A DNA stretch of 50,397 nt from Microbacterium sp. (GTDB taxonomy: Bacteria > Actinomycetota > Actinomycetes > Actinomycetales > Microbacteriaceae), in contig NZ_JAPLAI010000067.1 of assembly GCF_026393345.1 (NCBI RefSeq), positions 1 through 50,397 of the forward strand, read 5' to 3'. The number at the start of each line of letters is the position of its first letter. The stretch's first letter is position 1. This document shows positions 25,472-37,291 of the stretch, in pieces. The notes under the pieces were generated by a model. The model ran no database searches and had not been told where the DNA came from. It was given only the letters and a program-made list of their open reading frames with translations. The position numbers and the translations under genes were made by a program.

Positions 25472-26376
25472 CCTCCGTCATCGAGGTGACCGGCCTCACC
25501 AAGCGCTACGGCGACACCGTCGCGGTCGACGACGTGAGCTTCACGATCGAATCGAACACGATCTACGGTCTGCTCGGCCGCAACGGCGCCGGCAAGACCA
25601 CGATCATGTCCATCCTCACCGCGCAGAACTTCGCCACCTCGGGCGAGGTGCACGTGTTCGGCGAGAACCCGTACGAGAACGCCCGCGTGCTCTCGCGGCT
25701 GTGCTTCGTCCGCGAGAGCTAGCGTTATCCGGACGACTGGCAGGCCGTGCACGCGTTCCGCTCCGCCCGCCTCTTCTTCCCGAACTGGGATCAGAATCTG
25801 GCCGAACGCCTCATCGAGGAGTTCCAGGTGCCGCTGAAGACGCGCATCAAGAAGCTCTCGCGCGGTCAGCTATCGGCGGTCGGCGTGGTCATCGGTCTGG
25901 CCGCCCGGGCCGAACTCACGTTCTTCGACGAACCGTACCTCGGGCTCGATGCCGTCGCCCGCCAGATCTTCTACGACCGGTTGCTGGAGGACTACTCCGA
26001 GCATCCCCGGACGATCGTGCTGTCGAGCCACCTCATCGACGAGGTGTCGAACCTCATCGAGCGCGTGCTCGTGGTCGACCGCGGCCGGCTCATCATGGAC
26101 GAGGAGACGGATGCGGCGCGGGACCGTGCCGCGAACATCGTCGGAGACAGTGCTGCGGTCGAGGCGTTCGTCGCCGGCCGCTCGGTCATCCACCGCGAGA
26201 GCCTCGGGCATGTGTCGTCCGTGACGGTCATGGGTCGTCTCTCCGCTGCCGACCGCGAGGAGCTGACCGCGCGCGGCCTCGACATCGCGCCGGTGTCGCT
26301 GCAGCAGCTGATCGTCCGTCTCACCCAGCATACGGCGGAGACCTCCCCTGCTGCCCAGGAAGGAGCACTCCGATGA
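25468..26376 (+). pseudogene. ABC transporter ATPase with in-frame amber codon
   Basis: The frame would encode 302 residues of a YtrB-like exporter ATPase: Walker A GRNGAGKT (37-44), signature LSRGQ, Walker B LTFFDEP and the H-loop SSH. Codon 85 (25720-25722) is TAG. The same frame continues at once with RYPDDW, and relatives carry Gln here (pattern RESQRYPDDW), so the change is CAG to TAG, a single base. As it stands the product ends after the Walker A region, and the downstream part would need reinitiation or read-through. Either a genuine nonsense mutation or a sequencing error is possible. Both ends overlap their neighbours in ATGA form. Confidence 0.85.
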
Positions 26377-27068
26377 ATCGCACGCTGAAGGTCGTCCGGA
26401 TGCAGCTGGTGAACCGTCAGACGTACATCTGGGTGCCGTTGCTCGTGCTCGGCTCCGCGTTCGTCATCACCCTCGCGATCTACGCGATCCTGGAGAACGC
26501 GGGGATCCACGAGCCGAAGTACGGCGGCGGGGCGCAGGCGCCACTGTGGGTGCTCATCGGCCTCGGCGCGCAGGCACTGACCTTCACCTTCCCGTTCTCG
26601 CAGGCGATGAGCGTGACCCGGCGCGAGTTCTACCTCGGCACCCTGCTCTCTGCCGCGCTGACCTCCGCGATGCTGGCGATCATCTTCGTCGTCGGAGGAT
26701 TCGTCGAGCAGGTCACCGGCGGCTGGGGGATGAACGGGTACTTCTTCGCCCTCGACTGGCTCTGGGCGGGCGGGCCCGTCATCGCCGGGTTGTTCTTCTT
26801 CGTCCTCGCGATGCTGTTCTTCATCATCGGCTTCTGCGCGGCGACCATCTTCAAGCGGTTCGGGACGCTCTGGCTGACCGTCAGCATCCTGGCCGTGGCG
26901 GCGCTGCTGGTTGCCGCACTGTGGGTGGTCGGGCAGGCGAACGCCTGGGTGCAGGCCTTCACCTGGTTCGCCGAAATCGGCGCAGGAGGCCTCACCGCAC
27001 TGCTCGCCGCGGCGACCGTGGTGCTCGCCCTCGTCTCGTTCCCGGTACTGCGCCGCGCGACCCCCTGA
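26373..27068 (+). CDS. ABC transporter permease (YtrC/YtrD-like)
   Basis: A 231-residue protein with six hydrophobic segments (about 20-42, 58-76, 90-110, 128-155, 165-185, 198-222), the membrane part of the exporter whose ATPase gene precedes it. The ATG overlaps that gene's stop. If the ATPase is truly interrupted, this permease has no obvious dedicated partner here. Substrate unknown; related YtrA-controlled systems respond to antibiotics acting on the cell envelope. Confidence 0.82.
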   Translation: MNRTLKVVRMQLVNRQTYIWVPLLVLGSAFVITLAIYAILENAGIHEPKYGGGAQAPLWVLIGLGAQALTFTFPFSQAMSVTRREFYLGTLLSAALTSAMLAIIFVVGGFVEQVTGGWGMNGYFFALDWLWAGGPVIAGLFFFVLAMLFFIIGFCAATIFKRFGTLWLTVSILAVAALLVAALWVVGQANAWVQAFTWFAEIGAGGLTALLAAATVVLALVSFPVLRRATP

Positions 27069-27093
27069 GCACCACCGCGCCCTGAATACCCCG

Positions 27094-27174
27094 CCGAGCC
27101 ACCCCTTTCCGCGCGAGCCACCCCGTTGGGTGCCGCACCGAAAGGGGCGGCTCGATGCGAAAGGGGTGGGTCGG
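27094..27174. repeat. Long imperfect inverted repeat between convergent genes
   Basis: Outer arms CCGAGCCACCCCTTTC (27094-27109) and GAAAGGGGTGGGTCGG (27159-27174) match at 15 of 16 positions. A second inner pair, CGAGCCACCCCGTT at 27114 and GAAAGGGGCGGCTCG (27140-27154), is a variant of the same motif, so the motif appears four times, twice in each orientation. It lies 25 bases after the permease stop and before the chorismate mutase stop, so it may end transcription from both sides, though no T-run follows. Confidence 0.75.
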
Positions 27175-27207
27175 CGAGAGCGCCGGGACAGCGCACAGCG
27201 ACGCCGC

Positions 27208-27504
27208 TCAGCGGCCGGCGGCGGCGGTGTGGTGCTGGATGACCTCGGCGACGACGAAGTTGAACCACTTCTCCGCGAACTCGGGATCGAGGTCCGCCTG
27301 CCCGGCGAGGGTCCGCAGCCGCGCGATCTGCTGCTCCTCGCGCGTCGGGTCGGATGCCGGCATCTGATGCTCGGCCTTCAGCTCACCCACCTGCTTGGTG
27401 CAGCGGAAGCGCTCGGCGAGCATGTAGATGAGCGCGGCGTCGATGTTGTCGATGCTGGCGCGCAGGCGCAGCAGCGTCTGGGTCGGGTCCGTGGGCTCGG
27501 TCAT
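27208..27504 (-). CDS. Chorismate mutase (AroQ type)
   Basis: A 98-residue all-helical protein of the AroQ class, converting chorismate to prephenate on the way to Phe and Tyr. Typical features are LLRLRASIDNIDAALIYMLAERF at the N-terminal helix and KQVGELKAEH further on, with the charged residues that line the active site. The ATG at 27504 has a GAGGAGG site upstream; the longer in-frame reading from 27540 is unnecessary. It is divergent from the AI-2E permease gene. Confidence 0.9.
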   Translation of the reverse strand: MTEPTDPTQTLLRLRASIDNIDAALIYMLAERFRCTKQVGELKAEHQMPASDPTREEQQIARLRTLAGQADLDPEFAEKWFNFVVAEVIQHHTAAAGR

Positions 27505-27549
27505 GGCGGCCTCCTCGCCATCGAGACTATCGCGGCCCACCCGTCGCCC

Positions 27550-27555
27550 TAGAGT
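27550..27555 (+). promoter_or_regulatory. Leaderless-type -10 box of the AI-2E permease gene
   Basis: TAGAGT, then 6 bases, then the ATG at 27562. Confidence 0.6.
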
Positions 27556-27561
27556 GTGACC

Positions 27562-28683
27562 ATGAGCGACCCTTCCGCCGCGACCACCTCGAGCCCTCCC
27601 GCCGATCAGAGTCCGGCCCCGGTCCGCTGGACTGCACTGCGTTCCCCGTTCGCGGTCGGATTCTTCGTCACCCTCGGGGCGCTCGTCGCCGTCGTCCTCG
27701 GCCTCGCCGTGTCGAACCTGTCGACGGTGATCATCTACGTCGTCTTCGCCCTGTTCGCCGCGCTCGGGCTCGACCCCGTGGTCCGCATGCTGGAGCGGCG
27801 GAAGCTCTCCCGCACCTGGGCCATCGTCATCGTGTACTTCGTGTTCGCCCTGGTGCTGGTCGGCGTCCTGATGCTCATCATCCCGACGGTCGTGCGCCAG
27901 ATCGCGCAGTTCTTCAAGGATGTGCCGAGCCTCATCCGGGACTTCCAGTCCTCCGACGTCTACGCCTGGCTGAGCAACACGTTCGGCGACTCCATCAGCG
28001 ACATCCTCACGCAGGTGCAGCAGTTCCTCGTCAATCCGAGCAACATCGCCGCGATCGGCGGTGGGGTGCTGCAGATCGGCGTCTCGATCGTCACCGGCAT
28101 CTCCGGGCTCGTCATCATCCTGGTGCTGAGCCTGTACTTCCTCGCCACGCTCCCCTCGATCAAGCAGACCTTCAACCGCCTCACTCCGGCATACAGTCGT
28201 GCCCGGGTCGCCGACCTCACCGAGCAGATCACCGACTCGATCGGCGGCTATCTCATGGGAATGGTCATCCTGGCGTTCTGCAACGCGGTGCTGGCGTTCG
28301 TGCTCTACCTCGCGCTGGGACTACCCTTCCCGCTCCTCATGGCGGTGGTCGCGTTCTGCATCACGCTGATCCCGCTGGTCGGGTCGGTGCTGTTCTGGGT
28401 GATCGGATCCACGCTCGCGCTGTTCTCCAGCCCGGTCTCCGCGCTCATCTTCGCCGTCATCTACCTCATCTACATGCAGGTCGAGGCATACGTCCTGACG
28501 CCCCGGGTGATGAACCGGGCCGTGTCGATCCCCGGGTCGCTCGTCGTCATCGGTGCACTCGTCGGCGGCACCCTGCTGGGCCTGCTCGGAGCGCTCGTCG
28601 CCATCCCGGTCACGGCATCGCTCCTGCTGATCATCAAGCAGGTCATCATCCCGCGTCAGGACGCCAAGACCGTCCCGCGCTGA
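27562..28683 (+). CDS. AI-2E family (PerM-like) transporter
   Basis: A 373-residue membrane protein with about eight helices in the AI-2E/PerM arrangement: paired helices at the start (about 30-75), one near 90-115, a central amphipathic region (about 120-180), then several helices including LPFPLLMAVVAFCITLIPLVGS and a final pair around EAYVLTPRVMNRAVSIPG and VGGTLLGLLGALVAIPVTA. These last motifs are strongly conserved in the family. Members have been linked to autoinducer export or Na+/H+ exchange; the substrate here is unknown. ATG 27562 was chosen over the in-frame GTG at 27556 because of the -10 spacing. Confidence 0.88.
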   Translation: MSDPSAATTSSPPADQSPAPVRWTALRSPFAVGFFVTLGALVAVVLGLAVSNLSTVIIYVVFALFAALGLDPVVRMLERRKLSRTWAIVIVYFVFALVLVGVLMLIIPTVVRQIAQFFKDVPSLIRDFQSSDVYAWLSNTFGDSISDILTQVQQFLVNPSNIAAIGGGVLQIGVSIVTGISGLVIILVLSLYFLATLPSIKQTFNRLTPAYSRARVADLTEQITDSIGGYLMGMVILAFCNAVLAFVLYLALGLPFPLLMAVVAFCITLIPLVGSVLFWVIGSTLALFSSPVSALIFAVIYLIYMQVEAYVLTPRVMNRAVSIPGSLVVIGALVGGTLLGLLGALVAIPVTASLLLIIKQVIIPRQDAKTVPR

Positions 28684-28725
28684 CCCACAGACCACTGCCG
28701 GTGGGCGGCCGCCGCGCCGCGCGCC

Positions 28726-29909
28726 TCAGCGGACCGGCAGCAGGCAGGTCGGTGACGGCACCGCCGTACGGTGACGGATGCGGCCGGGCACCCCGGTCCG
28801 CTCGTCCAGCGTGATCGAGGCCACCTCGTCGGAGCGCTGACCGGCGACGAGCAGGGTGTCGCGGACGACGACGTGGTGGCGGGGCCAATCGACGCCGCTG
28901 TCCGCGAGCGCGACCGGAACGAGCCGTTCCCCGGCACCGGTGACCCGGACCGAGGCGATCGTGTTACTGCCCCGCACGCCGGCATAGAGGAAGTACCCGT
29001 CGCGCGAGGATGCGAGTTCGGCGGCCGTGTCACCGGGCTCGAACGCCGGCGACAGCGGGGTCGCCGAGATCATGTGCCAGCCGCCGCTCTCGGTGGGCGC
29101 GAGGACATAGACCTCGCCAGACAGCTCGGTGACGACGTACAGGTGTCCGCTCGGGTGCACCACCATGTGGCGGGGGCCGGTGCCGCGGGGCAGAACGACG
29201 CGGCCGACGGGGCGCAGCCCGGTCGGTGCCGGCGCCCAGAAGCGCACCTGATCGAGGCCCATGTCGGTCGTCGCGATCCGGCCGTCCGAAAGGAACGCGG
29301 CCTGATGCGCGCGAGACACGCGACCGGTATCGCCGTCCGATGCGGAAACGTCGGCGGTGAGAGTGTCTGCGGGCTCCGGCAGGTGGGGCACCAGGTGCGC
29401 GTACTCCTCGCCGGCGGCCTCGCGCAGCGCGCGAGCGGCCGCGACGAGGTCGATGTCGACGTCCGCCTCCGCGAGCATGCCGGATCCGGCATACGGGTCG
29501 GTGGCGGGCTGGGCGAAGACAGGATCGGAGGGGATCCCGGCCGCATCCAGTCGCATCCGAACAACCGCACCGTCGCCCCAGCAGCTGGCGATGAGGCTCG
29601 ATCCGTCCGGCGCGACCGCGAGGTGGCAGACGAGGTCACCCACCTTCACGGGTGCACCCAGGCGGGCGAACGACGTTTCCCCGGTACGACGGAACGCCTG
29701 CACCGCGCCCTTGCCCTCGAGCGCCGCATAGACGACGTCGAGAGAGGGATGCGGGGTCAGCCAGGACGGCGACGGGATCGCCGCGACCGCCCCGCCGTAG
29801 CCGAGCGGGCCACCCGCGAGCACGTCGTCCGGCGAACCGGCGAGCAGCTCACCGATGCCGTCGGCCTCGCCCTCCATGTCGGCGGTGTAGCCGCCCACCC
29901 AGAAGCGCA

Positions 29910-29910
<1 letters not shown>
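28726..29910 (-). CDS. Beta-propeller lactonase family protein (6-phosphogluconolactonase-like)
   Basis: A 394-residue protein with repeated blade motifs of the lactonase/YkgB-like seven-bladed propeller, for example VYAALEGKGAVQAF, HMVVHPSGHLYVVTELSGEV and GYFLYAGVRGSNTIASV, matching the usual HPSG/LYV pattern. Family members hydrolyse 6-phosphogluconolactone or act on other lactones, but many have no proven substrate. No signal peptide is seen, so it is probably cytoplasmic. Its ATG at 29910 overlaps the purA stop (TGATG), giving a two-gene unit with purA first. Confidence 0.85.
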
Positions 29911-33625
<3,715 letters not shown>

Positions 33626-33650
33626 GGTCGGGCGCCCCCGCGCCCGCGCG

Positions 33651-33734
33651 GACACAACGGCGGAGATCGTGTCTGAATCCCCGCATCCGTGCGGCGATGT
33701 TCGGCGTGTCCGGGACCATGTCCGCCGTTGTGTC
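33651..33734. repeat. Long inverted repeat after argG
   Basis: GACACAACGGCGGA (33651-33664) pairs exactly with TCCGCCGTTGTGTC (33721-33734). The interior holds a smaller hairpin, CCGCA-TCCG-TGCGG at about 33681-33694, and further GTGTC/GTGTCC motifs echoing the arms. It starts 25 bases after the argG stop; no T-run follows. Confidence 0.7.
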
Positions 33735-33750
33735 GGCGACGTGGGAGTCT

Positions 33751-33774
33751 AAGATGCACACGCCTGTGCATCTT
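33751..33774. promoter_or_regulatory. Perfect palindromic operator upstream of the TetR gene
   Basis: AAGATGCACA, 4 bases, TGTGCATCTT: 10-base arms with no mismatch. It lies just upstream of the -10 box at 33781, over the -35 region, so a repressor bound here would block the promoter. The obvious candidate is the TetR protein encoded immediately downstream. Confidence 0.7.
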
Positions 33775-33780
33775 TGCGCG

Positions 33781-33786
33781 TAGACT
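33781..33786 (+). promoter_or_regulatory. Leaderless-type -10 box of the TetR gene
   Basis: TAGACT, then 6 bases, then the GTG at 33793. Confidence 0.6.
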
Positions 33787-33792
33787 CCTCGT

Positions 33793-34461
33793 GTGACGCC
33801 CCTGACCGCTCCGGCGCAGACCCTGCTGCCCTCCCTCCCCTCCCGTCCGCGGAAGGATGCGGTCGCCAACCGCGCCGCCCTGCTGCAGGCCGCGCGCATC
33901 GTGGTGTCGCGCGACCCTGGTGCGTCCATGGACGCCATCGCCCGCGCAGCCGGCCTCTCCCGGCGCGCCGTCTACGGGCACTTCGCCGACCGCGATGCAC
34001 TGCTGGGCGAGCTCATCCGCTCCGGCGCCGAGCGCTTCAACGCGATCGCCGAGCAGCTCGACGACGGCGACGCCCCGGCAACACTCGCCCGCCTCGCGGT
34101 ACGACTCTGGCGGGAAGCGGCGCAGGTACGGCTGGCCGCCTCCCTCGCCCTCGACGACGCGCACGTGACCGCGACCGCCGCCGCGCTCCGGCCGTTGCGC
34201 CGTCGGATCCTGTCGATCGTGCGCGCGGGACAGCAGGCGGGAACGATCCGCACCGATCTCGAGGCGACCCTCCTCGCCCGGCTGATCGAGGAGGCCGCAC
34301 GCGCCGCTGTCGGCCGGCTCGACGCCCCCTCCGCCGACGTTCCCGCGATCGCCGTCAAGGCCGTCCTCGGCATCGCCGGGCTCTCGTGGCGCGAGACCCT
34401 CGCGGTCCTGGCCGCGCACCCGGAACTCGAGGCAGAACTCGAAGAACAGGACGCACACTGA
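33793..34461 (+). CDS. TetR-family transcriptional regulator
   Basis: A 222-residue protein. After a flexible N-terminus (about 1-24) comes a TetR helix-turn-helix (about 25-68) with ASMDAIARAAGLSRRAVYGHFADRDALL, then a helical ligand-binding part with no recognised ligand. Starts at GTG 33793. Its stop overlaps the start of the ATPase-like gene (TGATG), making it the first gene of a three-gene operon, probably autoregulated through the palindrome at 33751. Confidence 0.88.
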   Translation: MTPLTAPAQTLLPSLPSRPRKDAVANRAALLQAARIVVSRDPGASMDAIARAAGLSRRAVYGHFADRDALLGELIRSGAERFNAIAEQLDDGDAPATLARLAVRLWREAAQVRLAASLALDDAHVTATAAALRPLRRRILSIVRAGQQAGTIRTDLEATLLARLIEEAARAAVGRLDAPSADVPAIAVKAVLGIAGLSWRETLAVLAAHPELEAELEEQDAH

Positions 34462-35093
34462 TGCGCATCGAACTGCAGGGCGTCTCCAAAGGCCGCCAAC
34501 TGGCGCTCCCCGAGACCTCACTCGTCTACGGCGACGGCGAGGCGCGCCTGGCCCTCGCCGAGACGGAACAGCGTCCCACCGTCCTGGGGCTCATCGCCTC
34601 CGGACGGATGCGGCCCGACACCGGACGCGTCCTGATCGACGGCGCCGAGGACAACGCCGCCATCCGCCGCCGTGTCGCCCTCGTCGACGCCCCCGAGGTC
34701 TGCGACCCGAATCCGAGCGTCTCGGTCTACGGTGTGGTCGCCGAGGAGCTCATGTTCGCGGGGCGCGGCGCGAACCCGCTGGCTGCCCGCACCTGGCTGT
34801 CCCAGGTCGGCATGAGCGACCTGTCCCGCGTCCCCATCGCCGACGTCTCCCCCGCGGAACGCCTGCGCCTGCTGCTGGAACTCACCGTGCTGCGCGAGGG
34901 GGTCGAGGCGCTCGTCCTCGTCTCTCCCGACCGCCACGGCGGCGACCCTGTCGTGTGGTGGGAGCTGGCGGAAGAGTTCTCCCATCGCGGCTACGGGGTG
35001 CTGGTGATCGCCGGCGCCGCGTCCGGCAGCGTGCTCGATGGTCGGGCACGACGCGCGGACGACGCAGATGAGACCTCGGAGGCGGCACGATGA
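34461..35093 (+). CDS. Degenerate ABC-ATPase-like protein without Walker A
   Basis: A 210-residue protein with the overall shape of an ABC nucleotide-binding domain: an opening strand (RIELQGVSKGRQLAL), a segment RPDTGRVLIDG that matches the usual PdsGrvlldG, a VSPAERLRLLLEL region where the LSGGERQR signature should be, and EALVLVSPDRH where Walker B normally has DEP. The P-loop region (about 24-41) reads YGDGEARLALAETEQRPT and lacks GxxGxGKS. ATP binding by the normal route is thus unlikely. It is translationally linked to TetR upstream and the YhgE-type protein downstream (ATGA), so it may be a regulatory partner of the latter. Confidence 0.78.
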   Translation: MRIELQGVSKGRQLALPETSLVYGDGEARLALAETEQRPTVLGLIASGRMRPDTGRVLIDGAEDNAAIRRRVALVDAPEVCDPNPSVSVYGVVAEELMFAGRGANPLAARTWLSQVGMSDLSRVPIADVSPAERLRLLLELTVLREGVEALVLVSPDRHGGDPVVWWELAEEFSHRGYGVLVIAGAASGSVLDGRARRADDADETSEAAR

Positions 35094-36985
35094 AGGTTCC
35101 CGCGATGCTGATGGCGGAGTTGCGCCGGCTCACCTCCAGCGGAATGTCACGGTTGGCGCTGGTCGCGCTGATGATCGTCCCGGTGCTCTACGGCGGGCTC
35201 TACCTGTGGGCCAACCAGGACCCGTACGGTCGCCTCGACCAGGTGCCGGTGGCTCTCGTGGTCGCCGACGAAGGTGCCGTCGTCGACGGCGAGACGACCG
35301 CGTACGGCGATCGGGTGGCCGAGAACCTCATCGACAGCGGTGCCTTCGACTGGCGGCGGATGGATGCGGCCGAGGCGGAGACCGCGCTCGACAAAGGCGA
35401 GGTCGACTTCGCGGTGACGATCCCGACGGACTTCTCCGCCGCGCTCGCCTCCGCCGGCGGCGAGCAACCCCACCAGGCGACCCTGATCCTTGCGACCAAC
35501 GACGCGAACAACTACCTGGCCACCACGATCGGATCCCAGGCCATCGAGAAGATCCGCAGCTCCGTGGCGGAGCTCGTCGGCGAGCAGGCGGCCCGGCAGC
35601 TGCTCGACGGCCTCGCCGACGCCCGGTCCGGGTTCGCCACCGCGGCCGACGGCGCCTCGCAGCTCGCCTCCGGCACCGTCACCGCCGCGGACGGCGCGAC
35701 GCAGCTCGCCGACGGTGCCGCCCAGCTCGACAGCGGCACGGCGGAGCTGGCCTCCGGCACCGCGACCCTCGCCGACGGCGCCGCGCAGGCCGCGAGCGGT
35801 GCGTCCCAGCTCTCCTCGGGTGCCTCGCAGGTCGCGGCCGGCGTCTCGACACTCGACGGCTACGCCGATGAGGCGGCCACGGCCGCGCAGTCCGTGGTCG
35901 ACACGCTGCCCCAGACACGCGCCGCCATCGCCGCGCAGCTGGTGACGCTCGGCCTGGCGCAGTCCGAGATCGACGACATCCTCGCCCGACTCGATCCGCT
36001 CGGCACCCGCATCACCGAGGCCAACACGACGGTGCAGTCCGCGGCGGGGCAGATCGATGCGCTCGCCTCCGGCGCCGCGCAGGTCTCCAGCGGGGCGGCG
36101 CAGCTCGCCGCCGGCACGTCCCAGGTCGCGAGCGGCGCCGCATCCGCCGCATCCGGTTCCGCCGCGCTGCACACGGGCGCTGCCGCGCTCAGCACCGGGG
36201 CGCGGTCGCTCGACGACGGACTCGCTCAGCTCGTCTCGGGGGCGGACCAGTTGCAGAGCGGCCTCGAGGACGGCGTCACGCAGATTCCCGCATCCGATGC
36301 GGAGCTCCGCGGCGATCAGGCGGCCACCATCTCGGACCCGGTCGCGATCGAGTCGAAGAATGTGGCGGCCGCAAACGACTACGGTGCGGGGCTCGCACCG
36401 TTCTTCGCCGCACTGGCGGGATGGATCGGCATCTACGCGCTGTTCCTCATCGTGAAGCCGATCTCGCGCCGCGCCGTCACCGCGCTCCACTCCCCGTTCC
36501 GGGTGACGCTCGCCGGCTGGCTGACGCCCGCGGTCCTGGGCGGCGTGCAGATGGTGGCGCTCTTCGGGGTCCTCGCGCTCGCGCTGGGGTTCTCGTTCGC
36601 GAATCCGCTTGCGACGCTCGGCATCATGGTGCTCGCGTCGTTCGTGTACGCCGCGATCATCCTGGCGCTCAACGTCTGGCTGGGATCGGTGGGGCAATTC
36701 CTCGGCCTCGTGCTCATGGTGCTGCAACTCGTGACGGCGGGCGGAACCTTCCCGTGGCAGACGCTGCCGGCGCCCCTCGCGGCACTCCACCACGTGCTGC
36801 CGATGGGCTACGTCGTCGACGCGATGCGTCAGCTCATGTACGGCGGCGACCTCGCGCGGATCAGCGGTGACGTGACCGTCCTGCTCACCTGGATGCTGGG
36901 AGCGCTGGTGGTCGCCGCGATCGGTGTGACGCGGATGACACATCGCCGGACGCTCCGCGATCTCGCGCCCAGCCTCATGGGCTGA
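35090..36985 (+). CDS. YhgE/Pip-family membrane protein with repeat stalk
   Basis: A 631-residue protein. TM1 lies near residues 20-43, followed by the extracytoplasmic YhgE/Pip domain, then a long repeat stalk (about 180-250 and 320-400) of units like ASGAAQL/ADGATQL, interrupted by a region with predicted helix (about 255-320). Five or six C-terminal helices (about 440-620) form an ABC-2-like membrane domain. Relatives include phage-infection protein Pip and components of export systems. Partnered here with a degenerate ATPase under TetR control. The stop codon is part of the outer stem of the hairpin at 36981. Confidence 0.87.
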   Translation: MKVPAMLMAELRRLTSSGMSRLALVALMIVPVLYGGLYLWANQDPYGRLDQVPVALVVADEGAVVDGETTAYGDRVAENLIDSGAFDWRRMDAAEAETALDKGEVDFAVTIPTDFSAALASAGGEQPHQATLILATNDANNYLATTIGSQAIEKIRSSVAELVGEQAARQLLDGLADARSGFATAADGASQLASGTVTAADGATQLADGAAQLDSGTAELASGTATLADGAAQAASGASQLSSGASQVAAGVSTLDGYADEAATAAQSVVDTLPQTRAAIAAQLVTLGLAQSEIDDILARLDPLGTRITEANTTVQSAAGQIDALASGAAQVSSGAAQLAAGTSQVASGAASAASGSAALHTGAAALSTGARSLDDGLAQLVSGADQLQSGLEDGVTQIPASDAELRGDQAATISDPVAIESKNVAAANDYGAGLAPFFAALAGWIGIYALFLIVKPISRRAVTALHSPFRVTLAGWLTPAVLGGVQMVALFGVLALALGFSFANPLATLGIMVLASFVYAAIILALNVWLGSVGQFLGLVLMVLQLVTAGGTFPWQTLPAPLAALHHVLPMGYVVDAMRQLMYGGDLARISGDVTVLLTWMLGALVVAAIGVTRMTHRRTLRDLAPSLMG

Positions 36986-37068
36986 CCGCTCACCGAGACT
37001 GCTTCTGCGCGCCAAGACTGCGGGGTTACTCCGCTGCTTCGGCGCGCAGAAGCAGTCTCGCGGTCAGC
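36981..37068. repeat. Long inverted repeat overlapping a stop codon
   Basis: CGAGACTGCTTCTGCGCGCC (36994-37013) pairs exactly with 37041-37060. An outer stem GCTGACCGC (36981-36989) pairs with GCGGTCAGC (37060-37068) and includes the TGA of the YhgE gene. Part of the arm recurs in the loop as AAGACTGC. Further GCGGTCAGC and GGCGGCCAGGG direct repeats follow to about 37110. No T-run. Confidence 0.82.
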
Positions 37069-37122
37069 GTCGCGGTCAGCGGGCGGCCAGGGGGCGGCCA
37101 GGGACCGGTCAGGATCGTCGCC

Positions 37123-37291
37123 TAGCGTGGCCGGGTCCACCGCGACCGACCCGAGGTCCGGCGGATGCCCCGGATGCGGCGACCCGCGCCGCATCGTGTG
37201 CGTTCCGACGCGCCCCGGGGCGCCCGACCCGTGCCCGCCCGCCCGCCTCCCGGCGGCCCGGCCCACGGGGAAGCCCGAACAGAGGAGCCCT
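37123..37291 (+). promoter_or_regulatory. Long GC-rich leader before the transglycosylase-like gene
   Basis: TAGCGT at 37123-37128 is a candidate -10 box, leaving about 155 bases of leader before the GTG at 37292. The leader is rich in complementary G/C runs and ends CACGGGGAAGCCCGAACAGA followed by GGAGCCCTGTG. Cell-wall hydrolase genes in actinobacteria often carry c-di-AMP (ydaO-type) riboswitches, but I cannot match the consensus confidently. Together with the hairpin before it, this fills the only gene-free stretch over 300 bases in the window. Confidence 0.3.

Noticed and set aside
25468..25722. A short stand-alone protein made from the first part of the ABC ATPase
   Set aside because: It ends after Walker A with no signature or Walker B, and the same frame continues with the rest of the family sequence, so a nonsense change explains it better.
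35629..36279. Repeated GC-rich units that could be taken for a tandem DNA repeat
   Set aside because: They are codons of the ASGAAQL-type protein repeats in the YhgE stalk; the DNA units differ in detail and no array of equal units exists.
35147..37015. A 622-codon frame antisense to the YhgE-type gene
   Set aside because: Shadow of the repetitive Ala/Gly-rich stalk region of the real gene.
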